Shown piece by piece: positions 1-9,311 of a stretch of DNA of 64,000 nucleotides; within the stretch, counting starts at the first letter, position 1, and every line of letters begins with the position of its first letter. Origin of the DNA: Clostridia bacterium (lineage in GTDB: Bacteria > Bacillota > Clostridia > Oscillospirales > Acutalibacteraceae). The DNA is taken from assembly GCA_900755895.1 (NCBI GenBank), contig CAAEIG010000173.1, forward strand, positions 62,001 through 126,000, given 5' to 3'. A program made the position numbers and the translations under genes. Below the pieces are notes generated by a model. The model ran no database searches and was not told the DNA's origin. It saw only the letters and a program-made list of their open reading frames with translations.

Positions 1-1368
1 GGACAACACGGGATAAAAGATCTCCAGCGCCTTACGCAACGCCTGGTCCAAGGCATTGACAGGACCGTTTCCCTCAGCAGCCATCAGCTGGATCTCTCCC
101 CCTACCCGGACCTTTACCGTGGCGCTGGCACCTTTGTCCTGTCCATCGCTGTAATCCGTGTAGATGTGATAGTACAATAACTGAAAAAACGGAGCAAAGG
201 GCATCAAACGCTTGCGAACCAACAGCTGGAAGGAAGCATCCGCCCCCTCAAACTGATAGCCGCGGGATTCCAACTCCTTCAATTCCTGAAGCAGCTCTTT
301 AGCTTCCTGGGAATCCACTCGAACATCGTGAAAGACTTCCTTAATCTTCTCCAACACCACAGCACGTCCAGACATCTCTGACGCTGGAAAGCGCCGGGTA
401 TTGCCAACCAAATAAGGGTCCACCTGCTCAAAGGAGCGCGGAGACTTCAAAACACCGGCAGCATGCATGCCTGCTTTATGGGCAAAAGCGTTCTCACCCA
501 CATAGGGCATCCAAGCGGGTAAATCCAAGTTGGCGATAGAGGCCAACTCTCTAGCACGCTGGGTCAAATGCATGATCTCATCTTGAGGAATACAGGGAAC
601 CCCCAGCTTTAACTGAAGACTGGGAATGATCGTGGAGAGATTGGCATTTCCGCAGCGCTCGCCAAATCCCAACAGCGTCCCCTGAACCTGAGATGCCCCT
701 GCCTGCACTGCAACAATGGAATTGGCTGTGGCCATGCCACAATCCTCGTGAAAATGCACTGCCACAGGGACAGAAAGCTTCCCGACAACCTCTTTCACAA
801 CGCGCTCCACCTCTTGAGGAAATGCTCCTCCGTTGGTATCGCACAGACACACAATATCCGCTCCGCCCCGCACAGCTGCGCGCAAGGCTTCCCAAGCGTA
901 AGATTTGTCGTCTTTCCAGCCGTCAAAGAAATGCTCCGCATCGAAGATCACTTCTCTGCCATGGGACTTTAAAAACCGGCAGCTCTCCTCGATCATCAGG
1001 AGGTTCTCCTCCTGGGTGGTCTCCAACACAGTGTCCACCTGGAATTTCCAACACTTTCCAAAAACGGAACAGCAGGGAGTATTTGCTTTTAAAATGGCTT
1101 GGAGGTTCGAGTCCTCCTCCGGACGGATCCCCTTTCTGCGAGTGCTGCCAAAAGACACCAACTTGGCATGACGCAAAGGAAGTTCCGCCACTCTGTGGAA
1201 GAACTCCTCATCCTTGGGATTGGAACCGGGATTGCCTGCCTCCACATACTGGACACCCACTTGGTCCAAAAGCCGCACAGCTTGGAGTTTATCCTCCAAG
1301 GAGAAGACGATTCCAGTCCCCTGAGCGCCATCCCGCAAAGTGGAATCAAATATCGTTATCGGGCCCAT
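1..1368 (-). CDS. cimA: (R)-citramalate synthase, 3' end cut by window edge
   Basis: Condenses pyruvate and acetyl-CoA to citramalate, the first step of the threonine-independent route to isoleucine. 456 codons are visible and the C-terminus lies beyond the left edge. The DRE-type TIM barrel signature FDSTLRDGAQ is at residues 7-16, the metal-binding HxH (HFHED) at 205-209 and the GERCGNANL motif at 236-244; the last visible part reads as the C-terminal regulatory domain typical of this family. The sequence is nearer the CimA subfamily than leucine-pathway LeuA (inference from the N-terminal and GERCGNANL context). The start ATG is 2 bases after the stop of the upstream membrane-protein gene, so the two are surely co-transcribed. 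Confidence 0.9.
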   Translation of the reverse strand, partial: MGPITIFDSTLRDGAQGTGIVFSLEDKLQAVRLLDQVGVQYVEAGNPGSNPKDEEFFHRVAELPLRHAKLVSFGSTRRKGIRPEEDSNLQAILKANTPCCSVFGKCWKFQVDTVLETTQEENLLMIEESCRFLKSHGREVIFDAEHFFDGWKDDKSYAWEALRAAVRGGADIVCLCDTNGGAFPQEVERVVKEVVGKLSVPVAVHFHEDCGMATANSIVAVQAGASQVQGTLLGFGERCGNANLSTIIPSLQLKLGVPCIPQDEIMHLTQRARELASIANLDLPAWMPYVGENAFAHKAGMHAAGVLKSPRSFEQVDPYLVGNTRRFPASEMSGRAVVLEKIKEVFHDVRVDSQEAKELLQELKELESRGYQFEGADASFQLLVRKRLMPFAPFFQLLYYHIYTDYSDGQDKGASATVKVRVGGEIQLMAAEGNGPVNALDQALRKALEIFYPVLS

Positions 1369-1370
1369 GC

Positions 1371-2159
1371 TTATCCCTCTTCCGTGGTTTCCGTACCCTC
1401 TTGTGTGGTCGTGGTCAGAGGTTCGTCATTGATCAGACGCTCAAGCAACTCCATGGAATCCGCATAATAGACCATGGCCTTTTCGCTGCGTTCAATGGAA
1501 CTGCCTTCCGCCGCACGACTAGAAATCCGCAGTCGGCCAAACAGCTCATCCAAAACCTCTTCATCATACATATCGTCCTCTTCCGCCTGGGGCTCAAATT
1601 TGGCGAAAGCGGCTACCTCATCCCAGTCCATCATGGCATTTTCATAATCTTCGGCATCATCGGGCATGGCAGTGCCATCTGTGTACTGGAAGAATCCCAC
1701 AAATTCACTCTCCAAGGCACTAAATGCTTCACTGTCATGAAGATAAATAATTTCTGTGTTGTTGGTGGCATCCGCCAAAAACCGGATCATTGCGGCCTGT
1801 TGGGCGGTGGGGTCCGCAGTGGAGCTGCCAGAATATGCGTAATTCACCACATCTACCACCACTTGACCATCCCCATTGCGGTCATCTGCATAAGGGGTGA
1901 TACACCGCTCCAACTCCTTCAAGCCATTATCCGGCATGCTGTAGGAGGTGAGCAAGCCAATGGTATAGTCAGGCTCCACCTTGCTGAGAATGGAATACGC
2001 AAAATAGATCACCAGCGCGGATACCAGGATCACTGCCGCCAAAATGCGCTTATTGTAATACCACCAGTTTTTCCGTTTATCCTTGGCCGTCACCAGCTTG
2101 ATCTCGTTTTGGTGGATGGTGTCCTCCCCCGCGTTTAACAGGTATCGTTCTCTTGCCAT
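1371..2159 (-). CDS. Single-pass membrane protein of unknown function
   Basis: 262 residues. A basic cytoplasmic N-terminus is followed by one hydrophobic segment at about residues 39-57 and then an acidic extracytoplasmic domain with Asp/Glu-rich stretches and a Thr/Glu-rich tail. I do not recognise a family. The chosen ATG has AAGGAG 8 bases upstream; an upstream in-frame start would lack a good ribosome site. It ends 2 bases before cimA, so it is the first gene of that operon as seen here. The extracytoplasmic part contains a predicted alpha/beta pattern with no catalytic motif I can name. Function unknown. Confidence 0.75.
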   Translation of the reverse strand: MARERYLLNAGEDTIHQNEIKLVTAKDKRKNWWYYNKRILAAVILVSALVIYFAYSILSKVEPDYTIGLLTSYSMPDNGLKELERCITPYADDRNGDGQVVVDVVNYAYSGSSTADPTAQQAAMIRFLADATNNTEIIYLHDSEAFSALESEFVGFFQYTDGTAMPDDAEDYENAMMDWDEVAAFAKFEPQAEEDDMYDEEVLDELFGRLRISSRAAEGSSIERSEKAMVYYADSMELLERLINDEPLTTTTQEGTETTEEG

Positions 2160-2487
2160 AGTTCTGCTCCTTAATAGATATGATATTGGACGCGGCACGG
2201 CGAGAAATCGCCGCCAGAAAGCACCCTCTGCAATAAGCCTCCCTCAGGCTTAGTAACCTTCTTACACACCCAAACTTTGTTGCTGCCAGAGATACCGACA
2301 GAATCATGTTTAAGTTTAACATACTAAATTAGTGATTTCAACCCTTTCTCTGTGTACGGAACGTGAAAAAGGATGGGATTTATATGAAAAAAGTATGAAA
2401 GACCATTTGGAATAAGTATTGGACTTTCCAAAGGAAGTCCGATACAATGAACACAACATCAAACCATTTTATAAGGGGGAAACTTCG
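2160..2487. other. Intergenic region between divergent genes
   Basis: 328 bases separate the membrane-protein gene (minus) from the aldo/keto reductase (plus). The minus-strand side holds a GC-rich hairpin near 2193-2216 (GGCG/CGCC arms) and a plausible promoter (TTGAAA, 17 bases, TAAACT) near 2316-2345. The plus-strand side holds the dyad promoter listed separately. No small gene with a ribosome site was seen. Confidence 0.5.
2419..2448 (+). promoter_or_regulatory. Promoter with long spacer and internal dyad, aldo/keto reductase operon
   Basis: TTGGAC at 2419-2424 and TACAAT at 2443-2448 are 18 bases apart. A near-perfect inverted repeat (GGACTTTCC / GGAAGTCC around AAA, 2421-2440) fills the spacer. 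A dyad between a slightly over-spaced -35 and -10 is the arrangement MerR-family activators use; that is inference, as no MerR gene is in the window. Confidence 0.5.
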
Positions 2488-3513
2488 GTGCAATATACAA
2501 GATTGGGAAACTCTCAGTTGGAGGTCTCCCGCATCTGCATGGGATGCATGGGGTTTGGGGATCCGTCAAAAGGGCAGCACAGCTGGACCATCGACGAAGA
2601 CGCTTCCCGGCAGATCATCAAGCAAGTTTTGGAGCTGGGAGTGAACTTTTTTGACACGGCTATCGGCTATCAAAGCGGCACCAGTGAAATGTATTTGGGC
2701 CGCGCACTTCGGGACTTTGCCCGCCGTGAAGACGTAGTGGTCGCCACCAAATTTCCTGGCCGGTCTCCTGAGGAAATCGCGGCAGGAGTCTCTGGGCAGC
2801 AGCATGTGGCTACCCTGCTGGATAAGAGTTTGAAGAACTTGGGTTTCGACTATGTGGATTTATATATCTATCACATGTGGGATTACGCCACTCCCCTCTA
2901 TGAAATTCTCGAGGGTCTTTCCAATGCGGTAAAAGCAGGAAAGGTGCGCTATGTGGGGATCTCCAACTGCTATGCCTATCAACTTGCAAAAGCCAACGCC
3001 TTAGCAGAAAAAGAAGGATTTCCAAAATTCATCTCCATTCAAGGGCATTACAACCTGATTTTCCGCGAAGAAGAGCGAGAAATGGCAAAGCTCTGTGCTG
3101 AAGACAACATCGCCATAACTCCCTATAGCGCCCTGGCTGGAGGCCGGCTTTCCAAACATCCTGGAGAAACCTCCAAGCGTTTGGAGCAAGACAGCTACGG
3201 CAAATTCAAATATGACGCCACTTCTCAACAGGACAGTGCCATCATTCAAAGAGTGGCAGAATTGGCGGATCAGCGTGGCGTCACCATGACGGAGATTTCC
3301 TTGGCTTGGCTGCTCCAAAAAGTCACCGCACCTGTGGTGGGCGCCACCAAACCCCATCACATGGAGGGCGCTGTCAAGGCGGTGGAATTGAAACTGAATC
3401 AGGAAGAAATGGCCTATTTGGAAGAGCCTTATGTTCCCCACAAACTGGTGGGCGTTATGGCACAAAACACCCCTGCTTCCGCTGGTGCGAAACAGGTATG
3501 GACGGTCAAATAA
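2488..3513 (+). CDS. Aldo/keto reductase
   Basis: 341-residue NADPH-dependent TIM-barrel oxidoreductase acting on aldehydes, ketones or sugars. The GTG start at 2488 is preceded by AAGGGGG at a good distance and matches where the family begins (VQYTRLGNSQLEVS); upstream in-frame codons are not needed. The catalytic tetrad is visible: Asp in NFFDTAIGYQ, Tyr of the same motif, Lys in VVATKF, and His in YIYHMWD. Length and the CMGFGD start suggest the YajO/IolS-like branch. The gene is 12 bases before a carboxymuconolactone decarboxylase-like gene, so the pair forms an operon; the substrate cannot be read from sequence. Confidence 0.9.
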   Translation: MQYTRLGNSQLEVSRICMGCMGFGDPSKGQHSWTIDEDASRQIIKQVLELGVNFFDTAIGYQSGTSEMYLGRALRDFARREDVVVATKFPGRSPEEIAAGVSGQQHVATLLDKSLKNLGFDYVDLYIYHMWDYATPLYEILEGLSNAVKAGKVRYVGISNCYAYQLAKANALAEKEGFPKFISIQGHYNLIFREEEREMAKLCAEDNIAITPYSALAGGRLSKHPGETSKRLEQDSYGKFKYDATSQQDSAIIQRVAELADQRGVTMTEISLAWLLQKVTAPVVGATKPHHMEGAVKAVELKLNQEEMAYLEEPYVPHKLVGVMAQNTPASAGAKQVWTVK

Positions 3514-3525
3514 GGAGGAAGTTAC

Positions 3526-4215
3526 ATGTTTGATTTTCGGAAGAAGGATCCGGAATTTGCAGAACGATTTGAACACTTTGCTTCTGATGAAGTCGTCAAC
3601 GACCCGGATCAGTCACTGGATCCCGTTACCCGGCATTTGGCCATTTTAGCTACCCTGCTGGGCTGTCAGGGAATTGATGCTTTTCGGGAAGAACTGCCCC
3701 TGGCTTTGGACGCTGGCGTCACCCCTGTGATGGCCAAGGAAGTCATCTATCAAGGGGTAGATTACCTGGGAATTGGTCGAGTGATGCCCTTTCTCAGTGC
3801 AGCGAATCAAATTCTGGAAGAACAGGGAATCGAGCTTCCCTTGCCGGGACAGGCTACCACCACTATGGAGAACCGTTTGGAGAGAGGCGCACAAACCCAG
3901 GCTGAAATCTTTGGATCTCAGATGTTGGAAGCTTGGAAACAGGGAACAATCAACCGGTGGTTAGCGGACAATTGCTTCGGGGATTATTACACCCGAGGCG
4001 GTCTAGACTTGAAACAGCGGGAGATGGTCACCTTCTGCTACTTAGCAGCCCAAGGCGGCTGTGAACCACAGCTCATTGCCCACGCAAAGGGAAATATGAA
4101 TTTGGGCAACAGCGGCGAATTTCTCACCAAAGTGGTCTGCCAGTGTTTGCCCTATATTGGCTATCCTAGAAGCCTGAATGCCATTTCCTGCATCCAGAAA
4201 GCAACAGAAAACTAA
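3526..4215 (+). CDS. Carboxymuconolactone decarboxylase family protein
   Basis: 229 residues with two CMD/AhpD-like helical repeats, roughly residues 30-95 and 130-215. Family members are gamma-carboxymuconolactone decarboxylases or AhpD-type alkyl hydroperoxidases. The CxxC of AhpD is not present in the usual place; a Cys (LLGCQG) sits in the first repeat and another (AAQGGCEPQL) in the second, the latter resembling the CMD histidine region without a CxxC pair. With the upstream aldo/keto reductase it probably serves in redox or carbonyl detoxification (inference). AGGAGG precedes the ATG. Confidence 0.85.
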   Translation: MFDFRKKDPEFAERFEHFASDEVVNDPDQSLDPVTRHLAILATLLGCQGIDAFREELPLALDAGVTPVMAKEVIYQGVDYLGIGRVMPFLSAANQILEEQGIELPLPGQATTTMENRLERGAQTQAEIFGSQMLEAWKQGTINRWLADNCFGDYYTRGGLDLKQREMVTFCYLAAQGGCEPQLIAHAKGNMNLGNSGEFLTKVVCQCLPYIGYPRSLNAISCIQKATEN

Positions 4216-4228
4216 GGAACTTTCCATG

Positions 4229-4262
4229 AAAAAAGCAGCCGAATTTACGGCTGCTTTTTTCA
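4229..4262. terminator. Bidirectional intrinsic terminator
   Basis: Stem AAAAAAGCAGCCG / CGGCTGCTTTTTT with a short AATTTA loop and runs of A and T on each side, so it serves both converging transcription units (CMD-like gene and ABC operon). Confidence 0.85.
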
Positions 4263-4874
4263 ATGTGCGCCTCTTTCAGGCAGTGTGATAATCCGGGTAC
4301 AAACATGTTCCAGCAAGTCCTGGCTGTGAGAAATCACCAGCAGTCCTAAATTTCTATCCTTTGCCTCTTGAAGAAGAAATTCCCAGATCTGCGCTTGAGT
4401 GACCAGATCAAGCATTGCGGTAATCTCATCGCACAGAAGATACCGTGTTGCAGGATGCAGCGCCCGGGCCAGGCAGAACCGCTGCAGTTCGCCGCCGGAA
4501 AGCTCCGTTGGATACCGGCTCAACCACCCTTCCCGAATATGCAGTGCCTGAAGCAGTCGAGGTTCTGGCATAGCGGCCTCTTTAAGGGTCACTCCCAACG
4601 GCAAAAGCGGATCCACTACGGTCTCCGGATGCTGCCAGACCATCTGAACCGGGCAAGGTCCAGAACTCATTTGCAGCGGTTTTCCATCCAAAAGCACTTG
4701 GCCAGAAGTGGGCTTTTCATATCCCGCCAGCAATCGGCAAAGTGTTGTTTTCCCCCTGCCGCTGGGCGCTTGTAAGCCCACCCTCTCTCCTGGAGAAACA
4801 GTCAGTGTCACGCCTGAAAGCACCGGAGGACTTTTTCTACGATAGGAAAACGTCAGGTCTCTTCCTTCTAACAT
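4260..4874 (-). CDS. ABC transporter ATPase, peptide/nickel type (second ATPase)
   Basis: 204-residue ATPase of a DppF/NikE-like pair. Walker A is APSGRGKTT near residue 40, the signature LSGGELQR near 128 and a Walker B-like stretch YLLCDEITA follows. It is shorter than typical DppF or NikE (about 260-330 residues) because it lacks the C-terminal oligopeptide extension. The ATG overlaps the stop of the preceding ATPase by 7 bases (ATGTTAG), indicating translational coupling. Last gene of the SBP-permease-permease-ATPase-ATPase operon. Confidence 0.88.
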   Translation of the reverse strand: MLEGRDLTFSYRRKSPPVLSGVTLTVSPGERVGLQAPSGRGKTTLCRLLAGYEKPTSGQVLLDGKPLQMSSGPCPVQMVWQHPETVVDPLLPLGVTLKEAAMPEPRLLQALHIREGWLSRYPTELSGGELQRFCLARALHPATRYLLCDEITAMLDLVTQAQIWEFLLQEAKDRNLGLLVISHSQDLLEHVCTRIITLPERGAH

Positions 4875-5806
4875 TCTGACACTCCTCCCTGGTTCGGATA
4901 CAAGCACCGTACAGCACCATTGCCGTAAGGCAACAAGGGAATGGAATTCTCCCCACAGCTCCGACCGGGATGAGGACACTGATCCCGAAAGGGACATCCT
5001 TGTTCCACTTCCCCAGGATAGGGCTGTGCACCGGCAAGTGCTTGAAAACCACGCTGGGGCATGGCGTTCCACAAAGCCCGTGTAAAGGGGTGGCCCAGTC
5101 GTCCGTTGAGAAAGCACTCTGCATCTGCTTCCTCAATGGTTTCACCAGCGTAGAACACTGCCACACGGTGTGCCACTGTCAATGCCAATTCCAAATCGTG
5201 GGTGATAAACAGCACGGCTGTTCCTTCCGAAGCCAGCTCTCGAAAATGATTCAATACCAGTTGGGAAGCTTTCACATCCAAACCGGGGGTCGGTTCATCG
5301 GCAATGATGAACTGAGGATGTTCCATGACAGCCGAAGCTAACAACACTCTTCGCGCCATTCCGCCGGAAAGCTCAAACGGGTACAAATTTTCTGTTCCTT
5401 CCATGCCATAGCGTTCTAACGCTGCACGGGCCAGTTCTTTTGCCCTGCGATCCCGCCGCCCCCGACAAAGTTGCGCCCCCACCTTCATCAACGGATCCAA
5501 ATACGTGACCCCTTGGGGCACCAAAGCAATCTCGGTACCTCGAAGCTGTTGCAAACGCTTGTCGTCCAACGGTTCTCCCTTGTAAAGGATCTCCCCTTTT
5601 CGATGGCTGTTATAGGGAAGTAACCTCAAGATTGCGTGGGCCAGCAGACTCTTCCCGGAACCGCTGGCACCTACCACTGCCACAATTTCTCCGGGAGCAA
5701 CGGACAGGGACAATTCTCGGACCACCGGAAGCTCCCTCCGATGAATTCCTCGGCTATATTGGGTAAACGTGACAGAGAGATCTCGAATTTGCAAAATAGG
5801 TTCCAT
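4868..5806 (-). CDS. ABC transporter ATPase, peptide/nickel type (first ATPase)
   Basis: 312 residues, DppD/NikD-like. Walker A GASGSGKSLL at about residues 45-55, signature ELSGGMARRVLLA near 150 and Walker B FIIADEPTPGLD near 170, plus the C-terminal oligopeptide/nickel extension with its Cys cluster (GCPFRDQCPH, then RSC and VRCL). Cysteines in this extension are known in some relatives to hold an Fe-S cluster; here that is only a possibility. It pairs with the shorter ATPase downstream to drive the two permeases. Confidence 0.9.
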   Translation of the reverse strand: MEPILQIRDLSVTFTQYSRGIHRRELPVVRELSLSVAPGEIVAVVGASGSGKSLLAHAILRLLPYNSHRKGEILYKGEPLDDKRLQQLRGTEIALVPQGVTYLDPLMKVGAQLCRGRRDRRAKELARAALERYGMEGTENLYPFELSGGMARRVLLASAVMEHPQFIIADEPTPGLDVKASQLVLNHFRELASEGTAVLFITHDLELALTVAHRVAVFYAGETIEEADAECFLNGRLGHPFTRALWNAMPQRGFQALAGAQPYPGEVEQGCPFRDQCPHPGRSCGENSIPLLPYGNGAVRCLYPNQGGVSEC

Positions 5807-5816
5807 AGCTTCCTCC

Positions 5817-6641
5817 TTACTGATGAACAGTACCGGGATCCAACAGCCGGCGGACCCTATCCCCTAGCAGCGCAAATATGACTACTACCAGAACCAACGC
5901 TGCCCCAGGAAACAGCGCCAGCCACCATTTTCCTGTGGTGAGATAGCGCATGCTTTCTGAGAGGATCACTCCAATAGCCGGCTGTTCCGAAGACAGGCCA
6001 AACCCCAAGAAGGTGACGCTGGCTTCGTGGAGAATCGCATGGGGAAACAATAAGATCAATCCTGTGAGAAACTGGGGCAACAAATGGGGAATCAGGTGCA
6101 ACCGCACTCGTTTCCATCGGGATACCCCTAGCCGCTCAGCCACCAGAAGGTACGGCACCCTTTTCAACTGGAGCACCTCTCCTCGAATCACACGAGCCAG
6201 CGAAGTCCAGTGGCTCAATGACACGCCCACTACGATTCCGGTGAACCCCTTCCCACAAGCAATGGACAAAAGGATCACCAGCAAAATGTGAGGGATCCCC
6301 ATAACCAGATCAATCCACCAGGAGATCAGAGCGTCCACCCAGCCGCCAAAGGCTGCGGAGAGAATCCCTAGCAGCAGGGCAATCCCTGCACTGACAACCG
6401 CTGTCAACAACCCAATACGAATACTAAGGGACAGACCTGCTATGGTACGAGTAAACATGTCTCTGCCCATCCAGTCGGTTCCAAATAGATGAGCAGCATT
6501 GGGGGCCAAATCTTTACTGGTAAAATCCGTGACCGCAGCGGTATCCTCTATAAAAATCCCCAAAACCGTCACGGTTGCCAGAAACACAGCTGCTGCTCCT
6601 GCAAGCCACAAAGTAATCGTCCGTCCACTGAGACGTTTCAT
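5817..6641 (-). CDS. ABC transporter permease, DppC/NikC type
   Basis: 274-residue inner permease of the peptide/nickel importer. One N-terminal membrane helix (residues 9-29), a LFGTDWMGRD motif characteristic of DppC/NikC at about 53-62, then five further helices with the cytoplasmic EAA loop (VAERLGVSRWKRV) that docks the ATPases. The start overlaps the upstream permease stop by 4 bases (ATGA). Confidence 0.92.
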   Translation of the reverse strand: MKRLSGRTITLWLAGAAAVFLATVTVLGIFIEDTAAVTDFTSKDLAPNAAHLFGTDWMGRDMFTRTIAGLSLSIRIGLLTAVVSAGIALLLGILSAAFGGWVDALISWWIDLVMGIPHILLVILLSIACGKGFTGIVVGVSLSHWTSLARVIRGEVLQLKRVPYLLVAERLGVSRWKRVRLHLIPHLLPQFLTGLILLFPHAILHEASVTFLGFGLSSEQPAIGVILSESMRYLTTGKWWLALFPGAALVLVVVIFALLGDRVRRLLDPGTVHQ

Positions 6642-7630
6642 TCCTGGCTCGCCCCCTTTCGGATGCGCGGGTCAATGACACCGTAGAGCAAATCTGCAAC
6701 TAGGTTTCCCCCAAAGACCAAGGCTGAAGTGACCACCGCGATCCCCAACAGCAAGGACATATCGCTGCCCAACCCTGCGGTCACCGCGGCCTGTCCCAGA
6801 CCAGGGTAGGAAAACACCTGCTCCACAACTACGGATCCCCCAATGATTTCACTGATGGATCCAAATTGCAAGGTAAGCGCCGGAAGAGCCACGTTTCGCA
6901 GACCATGCCGCAGAACAATGGAACGCCGACTCTCCCCTCTGGCGCGGGCAAGGAGTACATAATCGCTGGACAACACATCAATCAGCTTCTCGCGGGTATG
7001 GAGGGCAACATTGGCCACTCCAGTGACGCTGAGCGTCAATCCGGGCAGGAAGGCATGGGAGATTCTATCCCCAAGCGTGACAGCACTTTCCTCCACTCCG
7101 ATGGGCACTGCAAACCCAATGGGCAGCCATCCTAACCACACAGAAAAGATAAGCAGCAACAATAGGGCAAGCCAGAATGCAGGCGTGCTGGAAATCACCA
7201 AGCAATATCCTCGGATCACCCTATCCGGCCAACGCCCTCGAAACGCACCTGCTGTCATGCCCAAGGTGAGCCCAAGAATTCCTGAAATCACCCAAGCGGC
7301 CAGCAGCACCCAAAGAGAACTTTGCAGCCGCTGGGCAATCACACTGCTTACTGGCTGTCTATAGAGCAGAGAGGTTCCCAGATCACCTTGCACGGCGCTG
7401 CCAAGCCACTGAAAGTAGCGCTCCACAGGAGGCTGTCCCACACCCCAATAGGCTTCCAGACGCTCCACCTGTTCCTGGCTCATGGAACCCAGCGCCACTT
7501 GCCCCACATTGGTCTGAAGGGGATCCAGCGGAGAGGCACACAACAGCAGAAACGCTCCCAAACTCACTCCCAACAAGAGCAGCACCGCACGAACCAGTTT
7601 TTTCGCGGCAGCTGGCAGAATTTGTTTCAT
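6638..7630 (-). CDS. ABC transporter permease, DppB/NikB type
   Basis: 330-residue permease with an N-terminal helix at about residues 10-32, a periplasmic-type loop containing the family motif GDLGTSLLYRQPV, and five C-terminal helices with the EAA loop (RARGESRRSIVLRHGLRN). It forms the channel with the DppC-like partner. It starts 13 bases after the substrate-binding protein gene. Confidence 0.92.
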   Translation of the reverse strand: MKQILPAAAKKLVRAVLLLLGVSLGAFLLLCASPLDPLQTNVGQVALGSMSQEQVERLEAYWGVGQPPVERYFQWLGSAVQGDLGTSLLYRQPVSSVIAQRLQSSLWVLLAAWVISGILGLTLGMTAGAFRGRWPDRVIRGYCLVISSTPAFWLALLLLLIFSVWLGWLPIGFAVPIGVEESAVTLGDRISHAFLPGLTLSVTGVANVALHTREKLIDVLSSDYVLLARARGESRRSIVLRHGLRNVALPALTLQFGSISEIIGGSVVVEQVFSYPGLGQAAVTAGLGSDMSLLLGIAVVTSALVFGGNLVADLLYGVIDPRIRKGASQE

Positions 7631-7643
7631 CAGTTCCTCCTTT

Positions 7644-9290
7644 TTACGCCCAAGTCCACTGATCCACGTTGTTCACCACGGACCACCCATGACCATGGGG
7701 ATGGATCTTCTGCTCGGCCACTTGCAGGCCCTCGCGAACCCAGTACAAATGGTCGATATTTACCAGCCAAACCCAAGGGATATCCCCTTCCTGAGTAACA
7801 CCGGTTTCCCCGTCCCACTGGGATTTTTGCCAAAGGGTGTAGGATTCCTCCAAGTCGGAACACGCCAGAGCTTCATCCATGTACTGGTCTACGGTCTCAT
7901 TGGAATAGGGAGAATATTGGGCGCTCCCAGTACCTCCAATGGTATGATAGATATTGTAGAGTTCCATAGGGCTATGGGCACCCCACCCCCACAACAATGG
8001 AGTGGAAAGCGCTCTGTCATAGGCTGTATCCCAGCCAACTCCTTCGATGGAACAGGAAATTCCCAAAGCTTCCATCTGGCTGGCAAAATCTGCAGTAAGA
8101 GCTTGACGCACAGAATCCCCATTGGAGTACAGGAGGTGAAGTTCTGCTTTGACACCATCCTTTTCTCGAACACCGTCGCTGCCTATTACCCATCCAGCCT
8201 CATCCAGTAACGCGGCAGCACCTTCTGGGTCGTACTCCACTTGGGACGCCGAATTGTACCAGGGCATCTGGTCACAGACGCTATAAGCAGGTGTTCCATA
8301 ACCATTCAGCACATTGTCGATCATCTCCTGGCGGTCCACTCCAATATTCAGCGCACGGCGCACCAGCACATCACTGGTAAAGTCGTTGCCTATGGCCACA
8401 CCGGATTCGGTTTCCTCTCCAGAAGCTATGGCGGGCAAATTGAACCCGCGATTGTCCACGCTCTGATAAGCCTCCAAACGATAGCCGGAAACAGCTTCAT
8501 TGGAATAGGTGGCAGAGGTGTACGCCAAATCAACTTGTCCAGCTTGGGCTGCTAGAAACGCGGCATCCTCCTCCATAAACAAGATGGTGACTCGCTTCAT
8601 TTTGGGAGCCTCCCCATAGTAGTCGGGGTTTGCCTCCAAAATCACTTGCTGGCCTCGATCCCACTGTTTTAAGATGTAACGACCCGAACCAATGGGATTC
8701 GCCCCATAGGTAGCACTGTCGTAGGCATGCTCCGGCACGATTCCCACTACCGCCATGGTGTAAGGCCAGATGGAAAACGCCCTGGTCATGTGAAAGACTA
8801 CAGTGGATTCATCCACTGCCTCCGCATAATTCAACATGGTAAAATCGTTGACCGAACTGGTCTCCTTCACGGTATTGTAAGTAAAGGCTACATCCTCTGC
8901 TGTCAGAGGTTCCCCATCAGTAAACATGGCGTCCGTCCGGATGGTCACCTCCCAAGTGAGGCCGTCCTCACTGACAGAGTACGCCGTGGCCAGGTCGTAT
9001 CCAATGGTCAAATCCGTATTGGTGACAGTGAGCGTGGATTGAATCAACGGCTCATGGACATGTTCCCCTGCGCCCCAACCAAAGGCAGGATCAAACCCAG
9101 CTTCCGGCTCAGAGGTGGGCCCCATGGCAATGACCACGGATTCTTTTTCCTCTCCCTGGGTGGACACAGTTTCCCCAATGGAAAGCGTTCCACTTTCCTG
9201 ACTTTCCGTGGTTTCCGTCTCGCCGCAGCCGCTAAATACTCCCAAAACCATGCTGCATGCCAAAAAAACTGCAAAGATTTTTTTCTTCAT
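7644..9290 (-). CDS. Lipoprotein substrate-binding protein, peptide/nickel ABC importer
   Basis: 548 residues, SBP family 5 (cluster C). The ATG at 9290 has GGAGGT just upstream and opens a lipoprotein signal peptide ending in the lipobox FSGC (Cys22), so the protein is anchored outside the membrane. Typical family segments are LTAEDVAFTYNTV, NPIGSGRYILKQW and NPDYYGEAPKM. The C-terminus is His-rich (KIHPHGHGW), and a GAGEHVHEP segment occurs near residue 60; these could bind metal, so a nickel or metallophore role is as likely as peptide uptake. First gene of the importer operon, preceded by a leader with a terminator. Confidence 0.9.
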   Translation of the reverse strand: MKKKIFAVFLACSMVLGVFSGCGETETTESQESGTLSIGETVSTQGEEKESVVIAMGPTSEPEAGFDPAFGWGAGEHVHEPLIQSTLTVTNTDLTIGYDLATAYSVSEDGLTWEVTIRTDAMFTDGEPLTAEDVAFTYNTVKETSSVNDFTMLNYAEAVDESTVVFHMTRAFSIWPYTMAVVGIVPEHAYDSATYGANPIGSGRYILKQWDRGQQVILEANPDYYGEAPKMKRVTILFMEEDAAFLAAQAGQVDLAYTSATYSNEAVSGYRLEAYQSVDNRGFNLPAIASGEETESGVAIGNDFTSDVLVRRALNIGVDRQEMIDNVLNGYGTPAYSVCDQMPWYNSASQVEYDPEGAAALLDEAGWVIGSDGVREKDGVKAELHLLYSNGDSVRQALTADFASQMEALGISCSIEGVGWDTAYDRALSTPLLWGWGAHSPMELYNIYHTIGGTGSAQYSPYSNETVDQYMDEALACSDLEESYTLWQKSQWDGETGVTQEGDIPWVWLVNIDHLYWVREGLQVAEQKIHPHGHGWSVVNNVDQWTWA

Positions 9291-9311
9291 GATTACCTCC
9301 TCCGAAACACA

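Noticed and set aside
693..2138. Long plus-strand frame of 481 codons
   Set aside because: It lies antisense to cimA and the membrane-protein gene, has composition of a shadow frame and no ribosome site or recognised domain.
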